Assembly (NCBI GenBank): GCA_022825265.1
Contig: JAJDXE010000001.1
Span: forward strand, 62,001-126,000
Source of the DNA: Dehalococcoidia bacterium
GTDB taxonomy: Bacteria > Chloroflexota > Dehalococcoidia > Bin125
Direction: 5' to 3'
DNA: 64,000 nucleotides
Within the stretch, counting starts at the first letter, position 1. Each line of letters begins with the position of its first letter. Positions 15,837-22,807 of this stretch are shown piece by piece. The notes beneath the pieces were generated by a model that made no database searches, had not been told where the DNA came from, and saw nothing but the letters and a program-made list of their open reading frames with translations. The position numbers were made by a program, and so were the translations under genes.

Positions 15837-16670
15837 TCAGCGGATGTAGGTGGGGGCGTCGTCGGTGTCGGCGGCGATGAGGGCCATGTCGTCGGCGTCG
15901 AGGTCGTCGAGCTCGCCCTGGCGATAGGCGTCGTAGAGGTTGAAGAGTTCGGTTTTGTGGGGTCGCTTGCGGCCGATCGGGCATTCTTCCCAAGCCTCGT
16001 AGTCCTCGTCGCAGTAGCCGAGGCGACGCTCGCCACACTTGGGCTGGAGCTGTCGACCCAACTCCGGGGCGACCTTGACGACTTCGGCTCGCATGAGCGA
16101 GACGACCTTGCGGAACTCCCACTGGGCGCGGGTGCAGAGTCGGAGGTCGGAGATGTGGAGCAGCGAGGCGAAGTTGACCGTGATTTTGAAGTTGGTGTTG
16201 GTTGCGTTGGGCAGGAGGAAGCGGGCGTCCTCGGCAGGCACTCCAGCCTGGACCATTTTCTCGTAGAGCACTCCGGCCTGCTGGAACAGCGCGGTCATGT
16301 CGTCGCCGAGGCCGGCCTTTTCGACCGTTTTGGGCACGGTGTAGGGGAAGGCGCCGCCCTTGTAGGTGACGTAGCGCTGGCTCTGCTGCTCGAAGCTGAT
16401 GCCGATGCGATGGCGCACGAACTGGTGGGAGAAGGCTCGGGAGACACCAGAGATGCCGAACTCGAAGTGGACCTGTTCGAGCGGCGACATGTGGCCGGTC
16501 AGCAGGCGCGCCTCGACGAACTCGAGCATTTTCTCGTGCGGGATGCGCTCGTCGTCGATCCGGTCGAGCACCTGCTGCGGCGTCAGGGCCGAGTAGCAGA
16601 CGCGGTAGGCCATGTAGAGGGCGCGGACCGGGTCCTTGGTGTAGTCGATCAGCTTGACGGATATTGCCAC
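15837..16670 (-). CDS. thyX: FAD-dependent thymidylate synthase ThyX
   Basis: A 277-residue flavin-dependent thymidylate synthase that makes dTMP from dUMP with methylene-tetrahydrofolate and NADPH. The ThyX signature region is RHRIGISFEQQSQRY, preceded by GHMSPLEQVHFEFGISGVSRAFSHQF, and the C-terminal half has TNFKITVNFASLLHISDLR. It replaces the ThyA route; no thyA or dihydrofolate reductase is in the window. The gene is alone on its strand and ends next to a palindromic repeat. Confidence 0.93.
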   Translation of the reverse strand: MAISVKLIDYTKDPVRALYMAYRVCYSALTPQQVLDRIDDERIPHEKMLEFVEARLLTGHMSPLEQVHFEFGISGVSRAFSHQFVRHRIGISFEQQSQRYVTYKGGAFPYTVPKTVEKAGLGDDMTALFQQAGVLYEKMVQAGVPAEDARFLLPNATNTNFKITVNFASLLHISDLRLCTRAQWEFRKVVSLMRAEVVKVAPELGRQLQPKCGERRLGYCDEDYEAWEECPIGRKRPHKTELFNLYDAYRQGELDDLDADDMALIAADTDDAPTYIR

Positions 16671-16758
16671 GTCTACTCGTTCACCTGGGTTGTCAGAATG
16701 CCGCTGAATATGTCAACTGAATATAGCGGAGGATGATTCGAGGCTGGCATGGTTCGGT

Positions 16759-17073
16759 TTAGATATGCCTAGCCGTTGTCCACACATCCCAGCCGCTCTT
16801 GCGCCAGATGCGCAGGGCGTAGCGAGCGTTGTAGAGCGGTCGCATGGCGAGGACCGGATCGAGTGGTTCGCCGATCTCGGCTTCGCCGAAGTAGCTCCAC
16901 CAGGCATTGATCTGGAAGAGTCCGTAACTGCCACCGGAGGGGTCGTCCTTGTTGATGGCGCGTGGGTTCCAGCGGCTCTCGTGGTAGGCGATGGTGAGGG
17001 CGTTATCCAGTTCATCCTGAGGCCAACCGGCGGCGCGCAGGATTTCACGCAGCCGTGGTTCAGCGATGGTCAT
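16759..17073 (-). CDS. Small lysozyme/lytic-transglycosylase-like protein
   Basis: A 104-residue single-domain protein with the goose-lysozyme/SLT pattern: a catalytic-type glutamate in AYHESRWNPRAIN, then GGSYGLFQINAWW, and a C-terminal YNARYALRIWRKSGWDVW. Such domains cleave peptidoglycan strands. No signal peptide is visible, so export would need another route, as in phage lysins or resuscitation-factor-like enzymes. Confidence 0.72.
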   Translation of the reverse strand: MTIAEPRLREILRAAGWPQDELDNALTIAYHESRWNPRAINKDDPSGGSYGLFQINAWWSYFGEAEIGEPLDPVLAMRPLYNARYALRIWRKSGWDVWTTARHI

Positions 17074-17106
17074 CGATTGGACACTGAATCGGAGTCGGCC
17101 GCGGGA

Positions 17107-17535
17107 CTAGACGAACGTCGTCTCGACCGAAGATGACGCATCGAAGAAGTCTTGCAGGGTCTGGTTGAAGCGGTAGAAGAGGTCGCGGCGGTTGTAGTCC
17201 TCGCCTTTGGCGAGCTCTTCCGGGCTTTCCAGGTCGATCGTGTTCAGGGTGTGGTGCAGATCGGCGTGGCCGTTGGTTTGAATGTTCTCGATCATCTCCT
17301 GCCAGCGCTCTTCCGGCATGACCAGAGTGAAGTCGAGGTCCTCTTTGTCGGCGGAGGCGGAGATGTCGGCGATTTCGGGGATCTCGAAGCCGTCGAAGAC
17401 GAGTTTGATCGTGGTCTCGCCCACGTTGACGCCCATAGCGCAGTCCATCATTCCGAAGTCGCGCCAGTGCGGGTCGTCTTGCACGGTGTCGCGAAGCGCT
17501 TCAAACCACTCAACAGATGGGAACTGCGGCATCAT
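17107..17535 (-). CDS. Conserved hypothetical protein, SCP2-like at best
   Basis: A 142-residue acidic soluble protein. The first half (PSVEWFEALRDTVQDDPHW, then MGVNVGETTIKLVFDGFEI) resembles the sterol-carrier-protein-2 fold used for lipid or acyl-CoA binding; the second half is helical and charged. The assignment is weak. It lies between the muramidase-like gene and the CobD-like gene on the same strand. Confidence 0.6.
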   Translation of the reverse strand: MMPQFPSVEWFEALRDTVQDDPHWRDFGMMDCAMGVNVGETTIKLVFDGFEIPEIADISASADKEDLDFTLVMPEERWQEMIENIQTNGHADLHHTLNTIDLESPEELAKGEDYNRRDLFYRFNQTLQDFFDASSSVETTFV

Positions 17536-17605
17536 GTTCTCCGGTTGGGTTCATTCATTCGTACGTCGCTGATCTTAGCAACCGCCTGCGTTTGCGCGGC
17601 ATATT

Positions 17606-17640
17606 GTTACTCGGACTGGTTACTCAGACTGGTTACTCGG
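17606..17640. repeat. 13-bp tandem repeat across a stop codon
   Basis: The unit GTTACTCRGACTG occurs twice in full (17606-17618, 17619-17631) and a third time in part (17632-17640). The partial copy contains the stop codon of the minus-strand gene at 17633, so each unit repeats that stop context. Confidence 0.7.
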
Positions 17641-18559
17641 GCCATTCCTCGTCGTCGGACGAGCGCGGGGGGCGGAACAAATCGCCGATTGCGACAACGC
17701 CTGCAGCGGTCAGTGCGAGCAAGCCCAGCGCCTTGAGGTGCAGCCGGCGGGCGCGGCCGAGGTCTTCGATGTCCGGCTGCGGACGCTGCCAGCCGACCGA
17801 GCGGCCGTTCCAAGAGGCTCGCCGATCCAGGGCGACCGACATCGCGGTCACGGGGATCGGCGTCTCGGAGCCCAGGGCCAGTTCTTCCAGCTCGGGCGGC
17901 TGCAAGTCAGATCGTCCTCGGGCGGCCAGCGTCGCGGCGGCGGCAATGGCGTCGCGTCCGCGTCGCACCGAGACCAAGCGGCGTGCGGGGTCGAGCATGG
18001 CGGTGAGCGGTCCCTCGGAGCCGGGGCCTGCCATCGGTCCGCCGAGGGATTCGACGGCGGCGTAGGCGACCGCGCCCGAGAGATCGAATGCTGCGTAGGC
18101 CGCCCAGGGACCGACCACCGTTTCGTTGGGGGCGTTGGCGAGCCGACCGATCTCGGCCTCGATCCGGTCGCTATCCAGGGCGGCCAGTGGCCGACCGTCG
18201 TCGTCCAAGGGCGCGTCGGCCAGTTGACGCTGCACGGCTTCCGAGTCGCGCAGACCGCGCCACGCATCGAACGTGGCGGCCAATAGCACGGCCTGGAAGA
18301 GGATCGACATCGCACGTCCGCCACCTCCCGGACGTCCTCGTTCGATTAGCGCGGCGCCGCGGATCGCTGCGAGCGAAGCCGCGAAGGGGGCGAAGACTCG
18401 CAGACGGGGCGGCAGGGAAGCGAGGTGCCGACTCTTGGCCAGACCCCAAGCGAGCCAGGTCGTCCGGCCGTCGGGAGGCGGTCCGAGGACGTAGCTCAGG
18501 GCGGCCTGCAGCACCAGGGCCAGGGCGAACACGGTGAGTCGGTCGGTGGTGCGTCGCAT
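17633..18559 (-). CDS. CobD/CbiB-like membrane protein (diverged)
   Basis: A 308-residue protein with an N-terminal hydrophobic segment (VFALALVLQAALSYVLG), a middle hydrophobic segment (MSILFQAVLLAATF) and a C-terminal one. The block from LDSDRIEAEIGRL through NETVVGPWAAYAAFDLSGAVAYAAVESL to MLDPARRL parallels the adenosylcobinamide-phosphate synthase CbiB/CobD order (ALD..., SDGVVAP..., AVNTLD, PAR). CbiB attaches aminopropanol to cobyric acid, yet no other cobalamin gene is near and the usual HPV motif reads TTWLAW. It may be a repurposed paralogue. It is divergent from the zinc-ribbon gene across a spacer with paired operators. Confidence 0.5.
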   Translation of the reverse strand: MRRTTDRLTVFALALVLQAALSYVLGPPPDGRTTWLAWGLAKSRHLASLPPRLRVFAPFAASLAAIRGAALIERGRPGGGGRAMSILFQAVLLAATFDAWRGLRDSEAVQRQLADAPLDDDGRPLAALDSDRIEAEIGRLANAPNETVVGPWAAYAAFDLSGAVAYAAVESLGGPMAGPGSEGPLTAMLDPARRLVSVRRGRDAIAAAATLAARGRSDLQPPELEELALGSETPIPVTAMSVALDRRASWNGRSVGWQRPQPDIEDLGRARRLHLKALGLLALTAAGVVAIGDLFRPPRSSDDEEWPE

Positions 18560-18598
18560 CGGACTTTGAGCATATCCGCCATGTGGACCTGAACCTCT

Positions 18599-18618
18599 TT
18601 TGTGTCCTGGTTCACAAA
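18599..18618. promoter_or_regulatory. Operator-like inverted repeat TTGTG-N8-CACAA, site 1
   Basis: TTGTGTCCTGGTTCACAA (18600-18617) fits both the Rex consensus TTGTGAAnnnnTTCACAA and the CRP/FNR pattern TGTGAnnnnnnTCACA with one or two mismatches. A third half-site (TTGTG) follows 3 nt later. It lies about 40 nt upstream of the CobD-like gene. Confidence 0.5.
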
Positions 18619-18694
18619 GTTGTGGAAGGGCGAGTGGATTTTGGGCGGATGTCGGAGTCGGTGGGGCAGATTTCGCCCTGACTTCGTGAAAAAG

Positions 18695-18724
18695 TTGACA
18701 ATCTCAATCCAACTCGCTCATAAT
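18695..18724 (+). promoter_or_regulatory. Sigma-70-type promoter of the zinc-ribbon gene
   Basis: A perfect -35 TTGACA (18695-18700) is separated by 18 nt from a -10 CATAAT (18719-18724). The predicted start is near 18731, about 88 nt before the zinc-ribbon ATG. Operator site 2 lies just downstream of the start, a position suited to repression. Confidence 0.6.
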
Positions 18725-18748
18725 GTGCATCGTTTCACAAACTCCCAG

Positions 18749-18766
18749 TTGTGCGGACATTCACAA
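18749..18766. promoter_or_regulatory. Operator-like inverted repeat TTGTG-N8-CACAA, site 2
   Basis: TTGTGCGGACATTCACAA has the same half-sites and spacing as site 1, and another TTCACAA half-site sits 8 nt before it (18734-18740). The cluster covers about +4 to +36 relative to the predicted start of the zinc-ribbon transcript. Confidence 0.5.
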
Positions 18767-18818
18767 AGTCGACCGCACTAGCCGCACTACTGGTCGAGTT
18801 GGAAAGCGAGTCGGACCG

Positions 18819-19028
18819 ATGCCCGTTACTCCTCCTTCGAAGTGCCCGCGCTGCTCAGGCATGATGCTGGTCGAATCGGACGCCCACAGCGTCTATTCGA
18901 GCTGCCTGTCGTGCGGGTACGTCTACGAGAACAACATCATTTCGGTCTTCGAGCTTGAGCGCGAACAGGCTGTGGAGGAAGGCCGTCAGCGCCGCCGCCA
19001 GCCGTCGCACGGCAAGCTCCGCCTGTAA
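18819..19028 (+). CDS. Small zinc-ribbon protein
   Basis: A 69-residue protein with one zinc ribbon, CPRCSG ... CLSCGY, spanning residues 9-33, then a charged helix (ISVFELEREQAVEEGRQRRRQ) and a basic tail. It could bind nucleic acid or act as a small adaptor. The ATG at 18819 is chosen because the in-frame ATG at 18723 would lie inside the promoter. Expression is probably controlled by the flanking TTGTG/CACAA operators. Function unknown. Confidence 0.6.
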   Translation: MPVTPPSKCPRCSGMMLVESDAHSVYSSCLSCGYVYENNIISVFELEREQAVEEGRQRRRQPSHGKLRL

Positions 19029-19162
19029 CCACTACCCCCTACGACCCACCGGTCCCCTTGCGACGTCGCCTGTGCGTCGTCCCCTTGGCACCGCGCTAGC
19101 CTGACGCTGGCGCGCCGGCCACCCGTACCGCGCGTTCCCGTGATGTAACGAGAGCCGAACGC

Positions 19163-19588
19163 GTGGAAATCCGCGAGTATCGGAAAGCGACCCGCTGCGA
19201 GCATCGCGGCCGGCTGCGCCGTTGCCGGGATGCGATGATCGGGCAGTGCCAATACTGCGCGAAGGGCTTTTGCGCACAGCACGGACAGATCCAGGACGAC
19301 GGCCAGGAAATCTGCGTTGAGGATCGTTGCGAGCGTCTGCGCGTTGATGTGGCGCAGCACCTCGTCTTCAAAGCCGCTGCCAAGGAACGCAACACGGACT
19401 CGCTTTGCGGTGAGCCGGACTGTCCACAGCCTCACACGTTGCTCTGCGATCGGTGCAGCTGCCGCTTTTGCGAAGATCACCTCAGACAGGTGATCATGAC
19501 GATTCCTCGGGGCGGGGAGCTGCAGACCGAAGCGGTCGCGATCTGCGACCATTGCCGGGCACGGCTACCGCTCTGGACGGAGGAATGA
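19163..19588 (+). CDS. Cysteine/histidine-rich protein with two zinc-binding modules
   Basis: A 141-residue protein starting at GTG 19163. Two internally similar modules are visible: CQYCAKGFCAQHG near residues 29-41 and CDRCSCRFCEDHLR near residues 95-108, each preceded by another Cys group (CEHRGRLRRC and CGEPDCPQPH) and followed by a Cys pair (CVEDRCE and CDHC). The spacing recalls AN1/B-box-like zinc fingers, which are uncommon in bacteria. The last 24 bp overlap the convergent Nudix gene. Function unknown; protein binding is a reasonable guess. Confidence 0.6.
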   Translation: MEIREYRKATRCEHRGRLRRCRDAMIGQCQYCAKGFCAQHGQIQDDGQEICVEDRCERLRVDVAQHLVFKAAAKERNTDSLCGEPDCPQPHTLLCDRCSCRFCEDHLRQVIMTIPRGGELQTEAVAICDHCRARLPLWTEE

Positions 19589-20047
19589 CTCCAGAATCTG
19601 GGTGTCGTGTGGAAAGACTGGCGGCGGCCTGCGCTCGTCACGGCCGAGCGGAATCCAGGCGGCGGCCAATGCCTCGGGTCCAGGTTTGAGCGTGCCGCCG
19701 CTGACTGATCCTCGGTAGGCGATTACGACGGTCTGATCGCCGGTTGTCGACCAGACGCCCAGGAGCGCTCCGATTTCGACCTCGATTCCCGTTTCTTCTC
19801 GCACTTCGCGCGCGGCGGCGTCTTCGACCCGTTCACCGGCGTCGACGAAGCCCGAGGGCCAGGTCCATTGGTACATCGCCGGCTCGTGGTTGCGCCGGAT
19901 GTAGAGCAGCCGTTGCTGATCGTCGGAAACCAAGACGACCACCGCGACCTTTGGATCGATGTAACTGATCCAATCGCAGGAATCGCAGGCTTGCACCGTC
20001 TCCAGGGGCGCGGCGCATTGCGGGCAGAACCTGGGCGGTGGCGGCAT
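19565..20047 (-). CDS. Nudix hydrolase with N-terminal zinc ribbon
   Basis: A 160-residue Nudix protein. The Nudix box is GFVDAGERVEDAAAREVREE followed by TGIEV, matching GX5EX7REUXEEXGU. The N-terminus carries a zinc ribbon, CPQC ... CDSC, then SYIDPKVAVVVLV, as in NudC-type NADH pyrophosphatases, but the NudC SQPWPFPxS motif is not seen. It probably cleaves a nucleoside diphosphate derivative. The start is ATG 20047. Confidence 0.85.
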   Translation of the reverse strand: MPPPPRFCPQCAAPLETVQACDSCDWISYIDPKVAVVVLVSDDQQRLLYIRRNHEPAMYQWTWPSGFVDAGERVEDAAAREVREETGIEVEIGALLGVWSTTGDQTVVIAYRGSVSGGTLKPGPEALAAAWIPLGRDERRPPPVFPHDTQILESFLRPER

Positions 20048-20088
20048 CTCGTTGTGACCGAAGTCCCGGTAGTCGGCGGAGCGGGCCG

Positions 20089-20841
20089 CTAGAAGACAGG
20101 CAGCGAGACCCGTTCGAAGTGCTCGTAGAAGCGTCCGTCGGCGGAACTCCAGCGCTTTTCGACGTTGGCGATGAAGTCTTCGCCGCGGTCCCCGAACTGG
20201 GAGACGTGACGGGTCAGCGCGCGAATCTTGGTCTGGATGATGTCGGTGATGTCGACGTCGTAGTTGGCGGCCATGCTGCCCCAGATGAAGAGTTCGGCCA
20301 CTTTGTGGCACTCGAGCCCTTCTTCGAGATGCTCGGGGAAGTTGAGCCGGTCGCGGGCGGTCGGGTAGACGGCGTCGATGGTCATTTCGCCGGTGCAGCG
20401 ATGGTCTCGGTGGTTGATGAAGCCGCGGTACTCGGAGAGCGGGTCAGAAGGGTCGTTTTCCAGGGCTCGGCGGTGGATGATGTCGGTCGAGTGTGTAAAC
20501 ACGGCATGCGGCTGAATCTTGCGGATCGCCTTGACGATTCCGCCGAGATACTCGCGTGTGTATTCCAGTTCACCATCCTCGCCGCCGAGAAAGGTGCAAC
20601 TGACGACGCCGAGTTCGTCTGCGGCGTTGCGCTGTTCGACCTCGCGCATGGGGACGAGGCGCTCGGAGGTCATCTCCGGATCGGCGGTGCCCTTGGCGCC
20701 GTTGGTCACGACCAGATAGTGCATCTCCCAGCCGAGCGTGGTCCAGAGCGCCGCAGTGCCGCCCGCGCCGAAGTCAGGATCATCGGGATGGGCGGCGATC
20801 ACGAGGCCGACCTTGTTGTCAGTGTCGGGAGGCATCGTCAT
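20089..20841 (-). CDS. PIG-L (LmbE-like) family deacetylase
   Basis: A 250-residue zinc-dependent N-deacetylase fold protein. The AHPDDPDFGAGG motif holds the metal-binding histidine and aspartate pair, and the downstream THSTDIIHRRALEN and NHRDHRCTGE segments supply further histidines. Relatives deacetylate GlcNAc-linked lipids, mycothiol precursors or bacillithiol precursors. The start ATG 20841 (MTMPPDTDN) has GAAAGA upstream. The gene is divergent from lexA. Confidence 0.85.
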   Translation of the reverse strand: MTMPPDTDNKVGLVIAAHPDDPDFGAGGTAALWTTLGWEMHYLVVTNGAKGTADPEMTSERLVPMREVEQRNAADELGVVSCTFLGGEDGELEYTREYLGGIVKAIRKIQPHAVFTHSTDIIHRRALENDPSDPLSEYRGFINHRDHRCTGEMTIDAVYPTARDRLNFPEHLEEGLECHKVAELFIWGSMAANYDVDITDIIQTKIRALTRHVSQFGDRGEDFIANVEKRWSSADGRFYEHFERVSLPVF

Positions 20842-20923
20842 GTGAGTGTTCTTTCGGAACAGAGTTCGCAATCAGGGGGTTGACGTCACCAGCCTATACG
20901 TGCACAATGAATAGGAAAGGAGA

Positions 20924-20935
20924 GAACGTTCGTTC
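20924..20935. promoter_or_regulatory. LexA box candidate upstream of lexA
   Basis: GAACGTTCGTTC fits GAAC-N4-GTTC, the core of the Bacillus/actinobacterial SOS box. It lies about 24 nt upstream of the proposed -10 of lexA, as expected for autorepression. Confidence 0.55.
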
Positions 20936-20958
20936 CGCACAACTGCTCGGAGCTCTGT

Positions 20959-20985
20959 TATACTCCGTTTATGTCTTTAAGACAT
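20959..20985 (+). promoter_or_regulatory. lexA -10 element and start-site palindrome
   Basis: A -10-like TATACT (20959-20964) is followed by a 15-bp palindrome ATGTCTTTAAGACAT (20971-20985) with perfect 7-bp arms, covering the expected transcription start. No clear -35 hexamer is seen. The palindrome may be a second operator. Confidence 0.45.
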
Positions 20986-21031
20986 GCAGATGGCAATCGT
21001 AGTGCAGGCGAACGATCGAAGGGAACACACC

Positions 21032-21751
21032 ATGACTGAAGAGACCACAGCGAACAAAGCAGCGAAGGCGCCGCGCCGCGGCAAGCGAGGGCCACGCTCG
21101 GACAAGCCGGAACGCATCCTCGCGTTTCTCCAGGATTACTTCACCCGCTATCACTATCCGCCCTCGGTGCGGGACATCGTCGAGGGTTGCCAGCTCTCGT
21201 CGACGTCGGTGGCGGACTACAACCTCAAGATCCTGGAACGCGAGGGCCACATCCGTCGCGACCGTGAGCGGGCTCGGACGATTTCACTGACTCAGCCGGT
21301 CAACCCGATCCAGCCGACCCAGGTTGAGTCGGGCGTTGCCTCACTGGAAGTGCCGCTGATGGGATCGATCGCCGCAGGCACGCGGTCGCTGGTGCCCGAA
21401 GGGGTCGACGCGAAGCACGCCGAGAGCAAGATCGCCGTCACCTCGGACATGTTGGATGGCCGGGATCCAGAACGGGTCTTTGCACTGACTGTGCGTGGCA
21501 ACTCGATGATCGACGCGCTGATCGCGAACAATGACACCGTGATCCTCGAAGAGGCGAAGAACATTTCGAACGGTCAAATGGCCGCCGTCTGGCTACGCGA
21601 AGAGAACATCTGCACACTCAAGCGGCTGTTCTATGAGCAGGGCAAGGTGCGATTGCAGCCTGAGAACCCGACCATGGAACCGATCTTCACCGACGAGTCG
21701 AACATGCAGATCCAGGGACGAGTCGTCTCGATTATTCGGCGACCGCACTGA
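21032..21751 (+). CDS. lexA: LexA-type SOS repressor (S24 peptidase)
   Basis: A 239-residue repressor. The N-terminal winged helix (PERILAFLQDYFTRYHYPPS, then VRDIVEGCQLSSTSVADYNLKILEREGHI) is the LexA DNA-binding domain. The self-cleavage Ala115-Gly116 bond is in SIAAGTR, the nucleophile is Ser158 in RGNSMI, and Lys197 is the general base in TLKRLF. RecA-stimulated autocleavage would derepress the SOS regulon. The ATG 21032 has GAAGGGA upstream. The N-terminal extension of about 25 basic residues is longer than in E. coli LexA. A LexA-box-like site lies upstream. Confidence 0.9.
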   Translation: MTEETTANKAAKAPRRGKRGPRSDKPERILAFLQDYFTRYHYPPSVRDIVEGCQLSSTSVADYNLKILEREGHIRRDRERARTISLTQPVNPIQPTQVESGVASLEVPLMGSIAAGTRSLVPEGVDAKHAESKIAVTSDMLDGRDPERVFALTVRGNSMIDALIANNDTVILEEAKNISNGQMAAVWLREENICTLKRLFYEQGKVRLQPENPTMEPIFTDESNMQIQGRVVSIIRRPH

Positions 21752-21814
21752 TCGGCGAGAACAGCGCGGTCGCGCTCGGGCAACGGGCACTCGACGTGTG
21801 CGTAGACTGAACTC

Positions 21815-22807
21815 GTGCCGCCTGTTCTGACCATCGACGACGTCAGTATCGAGTACAAGACTCGGGAAGGTCCGGTGCGCGCCGTTCGCGGCGCGTCGCT
21901 GACCCTGGAGCAAGGCGAGATCGTCGCTCTGGTCGGTGAGAGTGGCTCGGGTAAGACCACGCTTGGACTGGGCATCCTGCGGATTCTGCCTCGAAACGCT
22001 GAGCAGATCAACGGCACGATTCGCTACGAGCATCGTGACATCGGCGAGATGGATCGCTCAGAACTGCAACGCATTCGCGGCGATCAGATCTCGATGATCT
22101 TCCAGGACCCAATCGCCGGCCTCAACCCGATCATTACGGTCGGCCAACAGGTCGAAGAGGTCATCACCTCGCACCGAACGGTGCAAAAGGGAGAGGCGCG
22201 CGAGCGGGCGCTCGAGGCGCTCAACGCGATGCGGCTGCCCGATCCGATCCGGATCGCCAAGTCGTACCCAGGCGAGCTCTCGGGCGGGATGTGCCAGCGG
22301 ATCATGATCGCGATCGCAACCGCGCTCGACCCTCAGGTGTTGATTGCAGATGAGCCCACCGCCTCGCTCGACGTCACCGTCCAGGCGCAGATCCTCTATG
22401 AACTTGAGCGGCTGCGCGATGAACGCGGCACCGCCATTCTCCTGATCACACATGACATGGGCGTGGTAGCGCAGATCGCCGAGCGCGTGGCGATCATCTA
22501 CGCCGGGCGGATGATGGAGGTCGACGACGTCGTGCCGCTCTACCGCCAGCCTCGTCATCCATACACCTGGGCGCTGCTCGACACGTTGCCTCGGCTGGAT
22601 CGGCGGCGGCGGTCTCGTCTGCGGCAGATCCCGGGTGGGCTACCCGACCTGACCAACGAGGAGATCGGGGAGCACTGCGCCTATCTCGAGCGCTGTCCCA
22701 AAGCGCTGACGCAGTGCCGGAACGACGGTGAGCCCGAGCTGGCCGAGGTGATCGGCGGGCGGATCGGCCAGCGTGTCGCCTGTTACAACCCAGTGCTTGA
22801 AGTTTAG
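21815..22807 (+). CDS. Oligopeptide/dipeptide ABC transporter ATP-binding protein (OppD/DppD type)
   Basis: A 330-residue ABC ATPase. Walker A is GESGSGKTT, the signature LSGGMCQRI, Walker B LIADEPTASLD, and the C-terminal oligo_HPY extension contains CAYLERCPKALTQC, the Cys cluster seen in OppD/DppD. It would energise peptide or nickel uptake at the inner membrane. The start is GTG 21815. No permease, binding protein or OppF partner is next to it, so it is an orphan in this window. Confidence 0.88.
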   Translation: MPPVLTIDDVSIEYKTREGPVRAVRGASLTLEQGEIVALVGESGSGKTTLGLGILRILPRNAEQINGTIRYEHRDIGEMDRSELQRIRGDQISMIFQDPIAGLNPIITVGQQVEEVITSHRTVQKGEARERALEALNAMRLPDPIRIAKSYPGELSGGMCQRIMIAIATALDPQVLIADEPTASLDVTVQAQILYELERLRDERGTAILLITHDMGVVAQIAERVAIIYAGRMMEVDDVVPLYRQPRHPYTWALLDTLPRLDRRRRSRLRQIPGGLPDLTNEEIGEHCAYLERCPKALTQCRNDGEPELAEVIGGRIGQRVACYNPVLEV

